Assembly (NCBI GenBank): GCA_016210395.1
Contig: JACQUI010000170.1
Location: 1-7,206, forward strand
Direction: 5' to 3'
Length of the DNA stretch: 7,206 nucleotides
DNA from: Chloroflexota bacterium
GTDB lineage: Bacteria; Chloroflexota; Dehalococcoidia; Lucifugimonadales; JACPCL1
Positions 1-7,206 of this stretch are shown one piece after another. The notes under the pieces were generated by a model. The model worked only from the letters and a program-made list of their open reading frames with translations. It did not search any database and had not been told where the DNA came from. The stretch's first letter is position 1. The number at the start of each line of letters is the position of its first letter. The translations under genes were made by a program, and so were the position numbers.

Positions 1-2604
<2,604 letters not shown>

Positions 2605-2640
2605 GCGCTAGGCCTTCCCCCGGATTGTCAACCAACCAAC

Positions 2641-2668
2641 CGGCCCGCATACGCGGGCCGCTTCTTTG
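2641..2668 (+). terminator. Rho-independent terminator after rpoC
   Basis: A perfect 8-bp GC-rich stem, CGGCCCGC (2641-2648) and GCGGGCCG (2653-2660), encloses an ATAC loop and is followed by a T-rich but interrupted tract (CTTCTTTGTGTGTG). It begins 36 bases after the rpoC stop. The uninterrupted U-run is short, so termination may be incomplete. Confidence 0.8.
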
Positions 2669-2864
2669 TGTGTGTTTGCAGCAGGTCCGGCATGGGAAGC
2701 TCCATCCATCTTCCCTATGGAGTGGCGTCAACTCCTGACCTTGGTGCAGATGCTTCAGCGCGTGTGGTTAAGAAGAGAATATGGGCTGATGCAAACAAAA
2801 CGCCAACCCTACGAAATGGTGCGTATGCATCAAATGCTGGTGTTGGCCCAGAAACGTCCGCGAT
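2669..2864. other. Spacer with no recognisable gene
   Basis: Between the rpoC terminator and the next promoter, the DNA looks less GC-rich than the genes around it. An open frame runs through it (for example from the ATG at 2717, joining the small ORF frame at 2978). It has no Shine-Dalgarno, no recognisable protein motif, and would have to cross the promoter at 2865-2893. I see no RNA gene and no repeat. Confidence 0.5.
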
Positions 2865-2893
2865 TTGACGTGGCCATCCACCGTGCGTATACT
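2865..2893 (+). promoter_or_regulatory. Sigma-70-type promoter for the small ORF / MFS / lipoprotein unit
   Basis: TTGACG (2865-2870) and TATACT (2888-2893) each match the housekeeping consensus at five of six positions and are separated by exactly 17 bases. Transcription would start near 2900, giving a leader of about 78 bases before the ATG at 2978. It lies downstream of the rpoC terminator, as expected for the start of a separate transcription unit. Confidence 0.75.
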
Positions 2894-2934
2894 GGCGCGC
2901 AACGCCGCAGGCGCTGCGTGGCCCTGCCCAACGG

Positions 2935-2963
2935 AGTCAGGGGAACAGAACGCTCCCCTGGCT
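2935..2963 (+). promoter_or_regulatory. Leader hairpin just upstream of a Shine-Dalgarno
   Basis: AGTCAGGGGA (2935-2944) pairs with TCCCCTGGCT (2954-2963) across a 9-base loop, giving ten pairs with a single G-U. It sits in the predicted leader RNA and ends 4 bases before the GGAGG at 2968-2972. There is no U-tract after it, so it is not a terminator. It could affect RNA stability or ribosome access; that function is inference. Confidence 0.4.
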
Positions 2964-2977
2964 ACACGGAGGCCCTT

Positions 2978-3178
2978 ATGGAAAGAGCAAGCCTCGAAGA
3001 GCTTGTCCAGGAGGAAAAGGGCCGCGAATCGTCTGGGGCGCTTGACTGCCAAAGCGATGACGGCGTGGCCTGGCTGGACTTCTGGCTCAACTGGCTTCCC
3101 CGCCGCTGGCGAAGACGCGACAGGCGTGGAGAGAAGCCGGCGTCGCCCGTTGACCGCGACCTGGCAGGCGTCCGCTAG
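2978..3178 (+). CDS. Small Trp- and Arg-rich hypothetical protein
   Basis: I do not recognise this 66-residue product. Support for translation is a well-placed GGAGG (2968-2972) five bases before the ATG, mostly G or C in third codon positions, and a near-consensus promoter and leader just upstream. The N-terminal third is charged and probably helical (MERASLEELVQEEKGRE). The middle carries WLDFWLNWLPRRW, four Trp in thirteen residues, followed by a strongly basic run (RRWRRRDRRGEK). No signal peptide or catalytic motif is seen. The stop lies 21 bases before the MFS start, so the two are probably co-transcribed. It could be a small amphipathic membrane-associated protein, a leader-type ORF affecting the MFS gene, or a chance frame in GC-rich DNA. 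The frame is also open upstream to about 2666, but no start there has a ribosome site. Confidence 0.4.
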   Translation: MERASLEELVQEEKGRESSGALDCQSDDGVAWLDFWLNWLPRRWRRRDRRGEKPASPVDRDLAGVR

Positions 3179-3199
3179 TCCAAGAAAGGCGATCCGCGC

Positions 3200-4462
3200 A
3201 TGGCGACGGTTACTTCTGAAAAACCACCTCTTGAAAAACGCACCCTGGCGGCTTCCCTAGCCCTGGCGGTGGCCCCCCTCAAGAACAGGAACTTCTCCCT
3301 GCTCATGGGCGGGCGGGTCACCTCCAACATGGGCCGCAACATGCGGGTGTTCGCCCGCGCGTGGCTGGTGTTGGAGCTCACCAACTCGCCCTTCCTCCTG
3401 GGCCTCGTCACCTCGTCTCTCGCCTGGCCCATGCTGTTCATGCCCTTCGTCGGCGGCGTCCTGGCCGACCGCATAGACCGCCGCAAGCTGCTCCTGTACA
3501 CGGAATTCGCTCTGGTTATCTTGTGGGTGGCCCAGTCCCTGGTCATCACGCTTGGCGTTGTGGAGTGGTGGCACCTCATGGTGACCTCAGTCCTCAGCGG
3601 CATCATCCAGTCAGTGGGCCGGCCCGGCCACCACGCAATGGTGGGCAACGTGGTAAGCAAGCAGCAGCTCTCCAGCGCCGTCGCCATAGACTCGGTGGCC
3701 GACCACTGGCCAAGGGCGGTTGGCTTGCTGGCTGCGACGATGCTGGTCGTCAGCATCGGCGTGGAGGGCCTCTTCTGGATTACGGCTACCTTGCAGTTCC
3801 TTACCGGGATCTCACTCCTCTTCATGAAGTGGGAGCGCCAAGCGCCCGCCGAGGCGGCGAAGAAGAGCGTCAGGGGCAACCTCCTGGATGCCTTCAACTA
3901 CGTCAAGGGCGAGTCCATCATCGTTGGCCTCGTCATCATGGCCATCGCCGCCTCCATGTTCGGTGGCATCGGTTTCTTGATGCCTGTCTTCGCCAGGGAC
4001 ATCCTTGGCGTGGGCGCCCAGGGGTTGGGCACGCTGATGCTGTCCAGCACGCTGGGTGTTTCCATCGGCTCGCTGATGATCATGGGGCTGGCAAACCACG
4101 CGCGGCGCGGTCTGCTGCTTGTGGCCGGTTCGCTTTTCACCACTGCATTCGCCATCGGCTTCTCGCGGTCCGAGGTTTTCTGGCTTTCCATCGCCCTTGT
4201 CTTTGGCATGGGCATATTCCAGACCGTGCGTCAGACACTCATGGATATGGTCATGCAGCTCCTCGCCACCAACGAGATGCGGGGGCGCGTCATGGCGCTG
4301 CGCGTCTCTATCCAGGGCTACTCCTGGATCGGCGTGCTGCTGCTGGGCGCTCTGGCGGAAGGGATCGGCGCAGCCAACGCCGTCCTGATTGGGGCTTCGG
4401 TGTCAGGCTTGGTGGCCGTGGTCATTTTCATTCTGATGCCCAGGATCCCCAGATTCCGCTAG
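3200..4462 (+). CDS. Major facilitator superfamily permease, MFS_3 / EntS-like exporter type
   Basis: This is a 420-residue inner-membrane transporter of normal MFS length. Hydrophobic stretches fit twelve transmembrane helices, at about 31-60, 66-88, 97-120, 124-145, 172-187, 189-209, 238-263, 274-297, 302-321, 326-346, 370-391 and 393-413, with a polar central loop at about 210-236. MFS motif A between helices 2 and 3 is clear (GGVLADRIDRRKLL, 85-98). The late motif NEMRGRVMALR (358-368) is typical of the MFS_3 group, which includes siderophore and drug exporters. Around helix 5 the sequence reads PRAVGLLAATML where relatives often have a GP-containing stretch, so the coupling mode is uncertain. 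The ATG has a modest AAAGG site 10 bases upstream. It probably shares an operon with the small ORF before it and the lipoprotein 26 bases after it. The substrate cannot be told from sequence; proton-driven export is the family expectation. Confidence 0.95.
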   Translation: MATVTSEKPPLEKRTLAASLALAVAPLKNRNFSLLMGGRVTSNMGRNMRVFARAWLVLELTNSPFLLGLVTSSLAWPMLFMPFVGGVLADRIDRRKLLLYTEFALVILWVAQSLVITLGVVEWWHLMVTSVLSGIIQSVGRPGHHAMVGNVVSKQQLSSAVAIDSVADHWPRAVGLLAATMLVVSIGVEGLFWITATLQFLTGISLLFMKWERQAPAEAAKKSVRGNLLDAFNYVKGESIIVGLVIMAIAASMFGGIGFLMPVFARDILGVGAQGLGTLMLSSTLGVSIGSLMIMGLANHARRGLLLVAGSLFTTAFAIGFSRSEVFWLSIALVFGMGIFQTVRQTLMDMVMQLLATNEMRGRVMALRVSIQGYSWIGVLLLGALAEGIGAANAVLIGASVSGLVAVVIFILMPRIPRFR

Positions 4463-4472
4463 CACAAACGTG

Positions 4473-4481
4473 AAGGAGGGG
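4473..4481 (+). promoter_or_regulatory. Strong Shine-Dalgarno that points to the GTG at 4489
   Basis: AAGGAGGGG ends 7 bases before the GTG at 4489 and is the best ribosome site near this gene. The alternative internal starts GTG 4621 and TTG 4633, closer to the signal peptide, have no comparable site upstream. It therefore decides the start in favour of 4489. Confidence 0.65.
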
Positions 4482-4488
4482 TTGCCAC

Positions 4489-5754
4489 GTGTGGCGTGTT
4501 TTCGAGATGTGTGTGATGACGCCTGTCACTCTGAGCCGAGCGGTCAGAGACCATCGCCTGCGGGGGCCTTGGCTCGGCGAAGAACCCCCCACAACCTCTG
4601 TCTGCCGGCGGGCCGAGACAGTGGCCCGTCGTTTGCGATTCCATGTAGTTCTCTCAACGGCTGCGACCCTCGCCCTTACCGTTGCTCTTGGAGCCTGCGG
4701 CGGCCAGGCCGCGCCCACCGGCATCTCCGAGGAGGTGAAAGGGAAGCTGGGATTCGACCCCTCCACCGTGGAACAGGAGCATAAGGGCGAGATCGGCGTG
4801 CCGGGACTGCCGGAGGGCTTCACCTATGAGGAGCTGGTCCCGCGCAAGGCCGTCGAGGAGCCGGACGTCATCGCCCTGGACCCATCGGAGAAGTATCTCT
4901 ACTTCGTGACGCACCTTGCCCATCCTGACGGTTCCGTCTACCGTGTTGACCTCGCCACCAAGGACCTGATGCGCCTGACCACCAGGCTGCACCGGCCGGG
5001 CGGCATCTCCTACTACGCCCCCGGCGACTTCCTCATCGTCGCCGAAGAAGGGACGGGTGTGGGCCCCCAGGAGAGGGAGCTGGGCTTCCACCGCATCGTC
5101 ATGAAGGACCAGCCCGACCAGCCGCCGCCGCCGCCGGTGCGCGCCATGGGCCAGTTCCGGGGCGAGGGCATCCTGCCGGTGGGCGACGGCAGCGTCATCT
5201 ACCTCATGGAGGACCTGCCCCAGGGCGGGCACCTGTACAAGTACGAGGTCGCGGCGTCGCCGGACCTGACAAAGGGGACACTCTACACTTTCAAGCAGGA
5301 CCAGGGGTGGATCAAGACCGCCTACCTGGAAGCGCCGGACACGGGCAAAGAGGGCACCGCCTACTTCGCCGGCGAGGACATCCACATGGGCAAAGACGGC
5401 AAGCTCTACGCCGTCCTGAGCGCCGAGGCCGAGACCCGGGTGGTGACCATCGACCTGAACACCGCGAAGCTATCCAACTTCGTCACCGCCGGCAAGACCA
5501 AGGGGTTCGAGCGGCCAGACCAGATGGCCTTTGCCCCCAACGGCACACTGTTTGTCACCGGCAGTGGCGACATCTGGGCCGCGCTCCCCGACGGCCCTGA
5601 CGAGGACACCCTGTCCGACGGCGTCTATCGCTTCCTGACGGGCCTGGGCACCGTCCAGGGCATCCAGTTCACCGGAGACGGCTCCACCCTCTACGTCGCC
5701 GCCCGCGGCGAAGGCGACGTGGTGATCGCCGTCAAAGGGTTCCAGTGGAAGTAG
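4489..5754 (+). CDS. Secreted lipoprotein with predicted beta-propeller, PhoX/DUF839-like
   Basis: The 421-residue frame contains a lipoprotein signal: basic RRLRF (47-51), a hydrophobic core (52-67), then LGAC with the lipidated Cys at 70 and GG after it. The mature part (about 350 residues) would be anchored outside the membrane. It is rich in short beta-repeat units such as DVIALDPSEKYLYFV, GKDGKLYAVLS, DQMAFAPNGTLFVTGSGD and GIQFTGDGSTLYVAA, as in six- or seven-bladed propellers. The LPEGFTYEELV opening and the PDQMAFAPNGTL block resemble the PhoX/DUF839 family, but the protein is short for it and metal ligands cannot be assigned, so enzyme activity is unproven. SMP-30 or YncE-like propellers are alternatives. 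The start chosen, GTG 4489, has the strong Shine-Dalgarno but puts about 44 residues before a normal signal peptide. Those residues are largely encoded by a repeat copy; GTG 4621 or TTG 4633 would give a conventional signal peptide. Confidence 0.85.
   Translation: MWRVFEMCVMTPVTLSRAVRDHRLRGPWLGEEPPTTSVCRRAETVARRLRFHVVLSTAATLALTVALGACGGQAAPTGISEEVKGKLGFDPSTVEQEHKGEIGVPGLPEGFTYEELVPRKAVEEPDVIALDPSEKYLYFVTHLAHPDGSVYRVDLATKDLMRLTTRLHRPGGISYYAPGDFLIVAEEGTGVGPQERELGFHRIVMKDQPDQPPPPPVRAMGQFRGEGILPVGDGSVIYLMEDLPQGGHLYKYEVAASPDLTKGTLYTFKQDQGWIKTAYLEAPDTGKEGTAYFAGEDIHMGKDGKLYAVLSAEAETRVVTIDLNTAKLSNFVTAGKTKGFERPDQMAFAPNGTLFVTGSGDIWAALPDGPDEDTLSDGVYRFLTGLGTVQGIQFTGDGSTLYVAARGEGDVVIAVKGFQWK
4523..4642 (+). 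repeat. Dispersed structured repeat, copy A (inside the lipoprotein 5' end)
   Basis: This 120-base segment aligns along its length with 5846-5967. The right part, 4571-4636 against 5897-5962, matches at 45 of 66 positions by hand with no gap, including an exact CAGTGGCCCGTCG box and a shared GCGAAGAA box. The left ends share CTGTCA. A stem GCCGAGC (4535-4541) with GCTCGGC (4572-4578) is topped outward by TCT/AGA across a small internal loop. A second hairpin pairs GGGCC (4610-4614) with GGCCC (4623-4627). The layout resembles REP- or MITE-like repeats with a TCATTCTGAGCG...GCGAAGAATC pattern that I recall from environmental bacterial genomes; I could not check that. Confidence 0.65.
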
Positions 5755-5785
5755 GACTGTCACCGGCGAGGGAAAGACAGGATGC

Positions 5786-6004
5786 CAGGGTCTTTCGGTG
5801 TTCGGATTCAAAGCAGCCCGATCCTACTCGCGCTGGCAAGGCATACTGTCATTCTAGAGCGAGGTGGTCAAATGCTTCTCCCTTCCAATCACCCTCCGCC
5901 TCGCGAAGAATCCCTCACGACCATAGCCTTTAGCAGGGCCACGGCAGTGGCCCGTCGCTGGCATTCCTAATCAGCTTTTCGCCCAAGACCACCGAAAGAC
6001 CCTG
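5786..6004. mobile_element. Candidate MITE-like element bounded by a perfect 15-bp inverted repeat
   Basis: CAGGGTCTTTCGGTG (5786-5800) recurs as its exact reverse complement CACCGAAAGACCCTG (5990-6004). The pairing continues imperfectly inward (AAAGC 5810-5814 with GCTTT 5974-5978). The 219-base segment between contains the structured repeat copy B and no plausible gene. No clear target-site duplication is visible outside the ends, and no transposase is present, so 'MITE' is inference. A large RNA or DNA foldback in the 3' region of the lipoprotein gene is the alternative. Confidence 0.5.
5846..5967 (+). repeat. Dispersed structured repeat, copy B (intergenic)
   Basis: Partner of the copy at 4523-4642, in the same orientation. 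The main stem is GCGAGGTGG (5859-5867) with CCGCCTCGC (5896-5904), nine pairs including one G-U. Beyond a small internal loop it is extended by ATTCT (5851-5855) with AGAAT (5907-5911). A second hairpin, GGGCCAC (5936-5942) with GTGGCCC (5947-5953) around a GGCA loop, occupies the same place as the second hairpin of copy A. The stem sequences differ from copy A while the pairing is kept. Read from the GTG of the shared box, this copy stops after seven codons, so the conserved box is not a conserved protein. Confidence 0.65.
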
Positions 6005-6038
6005 ACTGACGACGGCAGACTCCTTGCAACAGATTCAT

Positions 6039-6067
6039 TCCGATGAGAGAATCATACGCGAATCGGA
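6039..6067. promoter_or_regulatory. Dyad upstream of the binding-protein promoter, possible regulator site
   Basis: TCCGAT (6039-6044) and ATCGGA (6062-6067) form a 6-bp inverted repeat with a 17-base spacer, ending 10 bases before the -35 at 6078. The position would suit an activator, but short dyads arise by chance and I cannot name a regulator. Confidence 0.2.
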
Positions 6068-6077
6068 CGGTCAGAGG

Positions 6078-6107
6078 TTGACAATAGGCGGCCTCTGCCC
6101 GTGTAGG
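6078..6107 (+). promoter_or_regulatory. Candidate sigma-70 promoter for the solute-binding lipoprotein
   Basis: TTGACA (6078-6083) is a perfect -35 box. The best -10 candidate at 17-19 bases spacing is poor (TGTAGG at 6102-6107, three of six matches). The predicted start near 6113 would leave a short leader before the Shine-Dalgarno at 6121-6129. The weak -10 is compatible with activator dependence or with a false match. Confidence 0.45.
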
Positions 6108-6120
6108 ACTGCGGGGCGCG

Positions 6121-6129
6121 AAAGGGAGG
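6121..6129 (+). promoter_or_regulatory. Shine-Dalgarno that decides the start at ATG 6136
   Basis: AAAGGGAGG directly abuts the ATG at 6130, leaving no spacer for that codon. It lies 6 bases from the in-frame ATG at 6136, a normal distance. The second ATG is therefore the more likely start; the protein differs by two residues. Confidence 0.6.
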
Positions 6130-6135
6130 ATGCCG

Positions 6136-7107
6136 ATGCGCGAAGAGTTCTCTGGCGTCAATAGGGTAGACACGGCGAAGGTGCGCGGGTCCTGGGCGGG
6201 CCTCTTCTTCGTGGCTATACTGACCGTCCTTGTCACTGCGGCCTGTGGTGGGGCCGAGCCGACGCCAACCCCGTCGCCGACAGCCCCACCCGTCCCTACG
6301 GCCACTGCAACGCCCACAGCCTCTCCCACGCCCACTGCCGGTCCCACACTACCTGTCTCCAAGGTGAAGGAGATTCAGGCAAGAGGCAAGCTGATTGTGG
6401 CTGTCCGCCAGGAGCGCTCCCCTTCAGGCGTCTTCAAAGACCCCGCCCACTCGCGGACCAGAGGGCTGGAGGTAGCGCTCGCCAAGGCCATCGCCAAGAA
6501 GCTGCTGGGGGATGAAAACAAGGTGGAGCTCAGGTCTGGGCCGGCAAAGGATGTGGTGACCACAGTGGTCCAGGGCAATGCCGACCTTGGCCTGGACACC
6601 ATCTTCCACGCGCCAACCACAGATGCCCTGAAACAGCAAGTCGAAGTCAGCGAACCTTATGCCGTCGGCGGCGTGACTCTCATCACCAGGAGCGGGACCG
6701 GGCCCGGCACGGTCAAAGAGTTGGATGGCAAGAGCGTGGCAAGTATTGATGTGGGAAGGGACTATCGCCCGGATTTTGATGCCTTTGCCAAACAGCGAGG
6801 CCTTACCATTACGGTTACGCAGTTCGCTTCCTATGAGGAGGCGGCCGCTGCAATGGAGAGCGGGCAGGTCCAAGCCATGCTGGGCCACACCATCGCCCAT
6901 ACGGTGTATGGGGCGCAGAACCCGGGGAAATTCGTGTTCTTCGGCAAGCCCCTCACCAGTGAGCAGTTCGCCGTTATTGCCCAGAAGGGGAACACCGAGC
7001 TGATCGCCGTGGTCAACGAAGCGCTACGGGAGCTAAAGGCGTCGGGCGATCTGCGAAGGTTGGCCGAGAGTCTACAGTTCCCACCGGATAGCCTTGCGCT
7101 TCCCTAA
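6136..7107 (+). CDS. ABC-type solute-binding lipoprotein, family 3-like
   Basis: This 323-residue lipoprotein should act outside the membrane, handing a solute to an ABC permease. It has a hydrophobic signal (about 18-36) ending in VTAAC, with Cys37 as the lipid site, then a Thr/Pro/Ala-rich tether (about 40-72) that spaces the domain from the membrane. The two-lobe domain begins at VKEIQARGKLIVAVR. It shows family-3 landmarks: RGLEVALAKAIAKKLLG (109-125), SEPYAVGGVTLITR (172-185), KELDGKSVASIDVG and SYEEAAAAMESGQVQAM. In family 3 an Arg before the 'FS-x-PY' segment usually grips the ligand carboxylate. The aligned stretch here, TTDALKQQVEVSEPY (161-175), has Leu165 there, and the usual 'DAxxxD' of lobe 2 reads QAMLGH. 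The ligand may therefore not be a standard amino acid. No permease or ATPase gene is adjacent in the window. The start at 6136 was chosen by Shine-Dalgarno spacing. Confidence 0.93.
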   Translation: MREEFSGVNRVDTAKVRGSWAGLFFVAILTVLVTAACGGAEPTPTPSPTAPPVPTATATPTASPTPTAGPTLPVSKVKEIQARGKLIVAVRQERSPSGVFKDPAHSRTRGLEVALAKAIAKKLLGDENKVELRSGPAKDVVTTVVQGNADLGLDTIFHAPTTDALKQQVEVSEPYAVGGVTLITRSGTGPGTVKELDGKSVASIDVGRDYRPDFDAFAKQRGLTITVTQFASYEEAAAAMESGQVQAMLGHTIAHTVYGAQNPGKFVFFGKPLTSEQFAVIAQKGNTELIAVVNEALRELKASGDLRRLAESLQFPPDSLALP

Positions 7108-7163
7108 GCCGAACTTCCAGGCGAGCAGATACGAAAACAACGTTTCTTCTGGCTACATCGAGT

Positions 7164-7193
7164 TTTTCCGATGCGCCGCGCCTCTGTTATATT
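7164..7193 (+). promoter_or_regulatory. Candidate extended -10 promoter reading out of the window
   Basis: TGTTATATT (7185-7193) fits the extended -10 form TGnTATAAT with one mismatch. A T-rich stretch at 7163-7169 lies at -35 distance but matches that consensus poorly, which extended -10 promoters tolerate. It would drive a gene starting beyond base 7206. The 7108-7160 stretch after the binding-protein stop shows no convincing terminator. Confidence 0.4.
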
Positions 7194-7206
7194 CGCAACC
7201 GGCGGA

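Noticed and set aside
2768..3052. 94-codon minus-strand frame in the spacer
   Set aside because: There is no recognisable motif and no promoter or ribosome site on that strand, and it overlaps a strong plus-strand promoter and leader.
2865..3260. 131-codon plus-strand frame overlapping the small ORF and the MFS start
   Set aside because: Its start lies on the -35 box of the promoter, it has no ribosome site, and it runs into the MFS gene in another frame.
3175..3897. 240-codon minus-strand frame opposite the MFS gene
   Set aside because: It is antisense to a recognised transporter, with Ser/Thr/Arg-rich composition and no domain signal.
3361..4473. 370-codon plus-strand frame inside the MFS gene
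   Set aside because: It is a shifted reading of the transporter gene, rich in Arg, His, Gly and Pro with no hydrophobic segments, and the MFS frame has clear family motifs.
4654..5385. 243-codon minus-strand frame opposite the propeller lipoprotein
   Set aside because: It is a shadow of the lipoprotein gene, which has a signal peptide and repeat structure in its own frame.
5757..5780. CTGTC/GACAG inverted repeat just after the propeller lipoprotein stop, as a terminator
   Set aside because: It has only five pairs around a 14-base loop and no T-run follows it.
5745..5970. Two 62-codon plus-strand frames downstream of the propeller lipoprotein
   Set aside because: They consist largely of repeat and inverted-repeat DNA and have no ribosome site. 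One overlaps the end of the lipoprotein gene, and the translations differ completely from the reading of copy A.
7108..7160. Possible terminator after the solute-binding lipoprotein
   Set aside because: The AAAC/GTTT and CCAG/CTGG pairings are short and A/T-poor in the tail; no stable GC stem with a T-run was found.

Overview
The window looks like a high-GC bacterial chromosome fragment. By inference it is from Chloroflexota, perhaps a Dehalococcoidia-like lineage. The grounds are a general RpoC resemblance, and lipoproteins with an 'ACGG' lipobox, one of them followed by a long Thr/Pro linker, a style common in that phylum. No rRNA, tRNA, CRISPR or phage gene is visible, so the assignment is tentative. 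All genes I can support lie on the + strand.

Layout. (1) 1-2604 is the C-terminal part of rpoC (RNA polymerase beta'), entering from the left with the catalytic NADFDGD loop and ending in an acidic tail. A GC-rich hairpin with a T-rich tail at 2641-2668 closes that transcription unit. (2) 2669-2864 holds nothing I recognise. (3) A near-consensus sigma-70 promoter at 2865-2893 starts a new unit. It has a leader hairpin (2935-2963), a small Trp-rich ORF with a good Shine-Dalgarno (2978-3178), an MFS exporter-type permease (3200-4462), and a secreted lipoprotein with a predicted beta-propeller that loosely resembles PhoX/DUF839 (4489-5754). Spacings of 21 and 26 bases make an operon likely. (4) 5755-6135 is non-coding and contains a repeat/hairpin element bounded by a perfect 15-bp inverted repeat, then a candidate promoter. 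(5) 6136-7107 encodes a family-3-like solute-binding lipoprotein with no permease next to it. (6) The right edge carries a candidate extended -10 promoter for a gene outside the window.

The least ordinary signal is a pair of diverged, same-orientation copies of a roughly 120-bp element at 4523-4642 and 5846-5967, on either side of most of the propeller lipoprotein gene. The copies share exact boxes, and their stems appear to be kept by different base pairs, as expected for a structured mobile or REP/MITE-like element. The upstream copy lies inside the 5' end of the lipoprotein reading frame, between a strong Shine-Dalgarno and the signal peptide, and appears to have lengthened the N-terminus. 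No obviously new multi-gene system is visible; the interest lies in this repeat family and its effect on gene structure.
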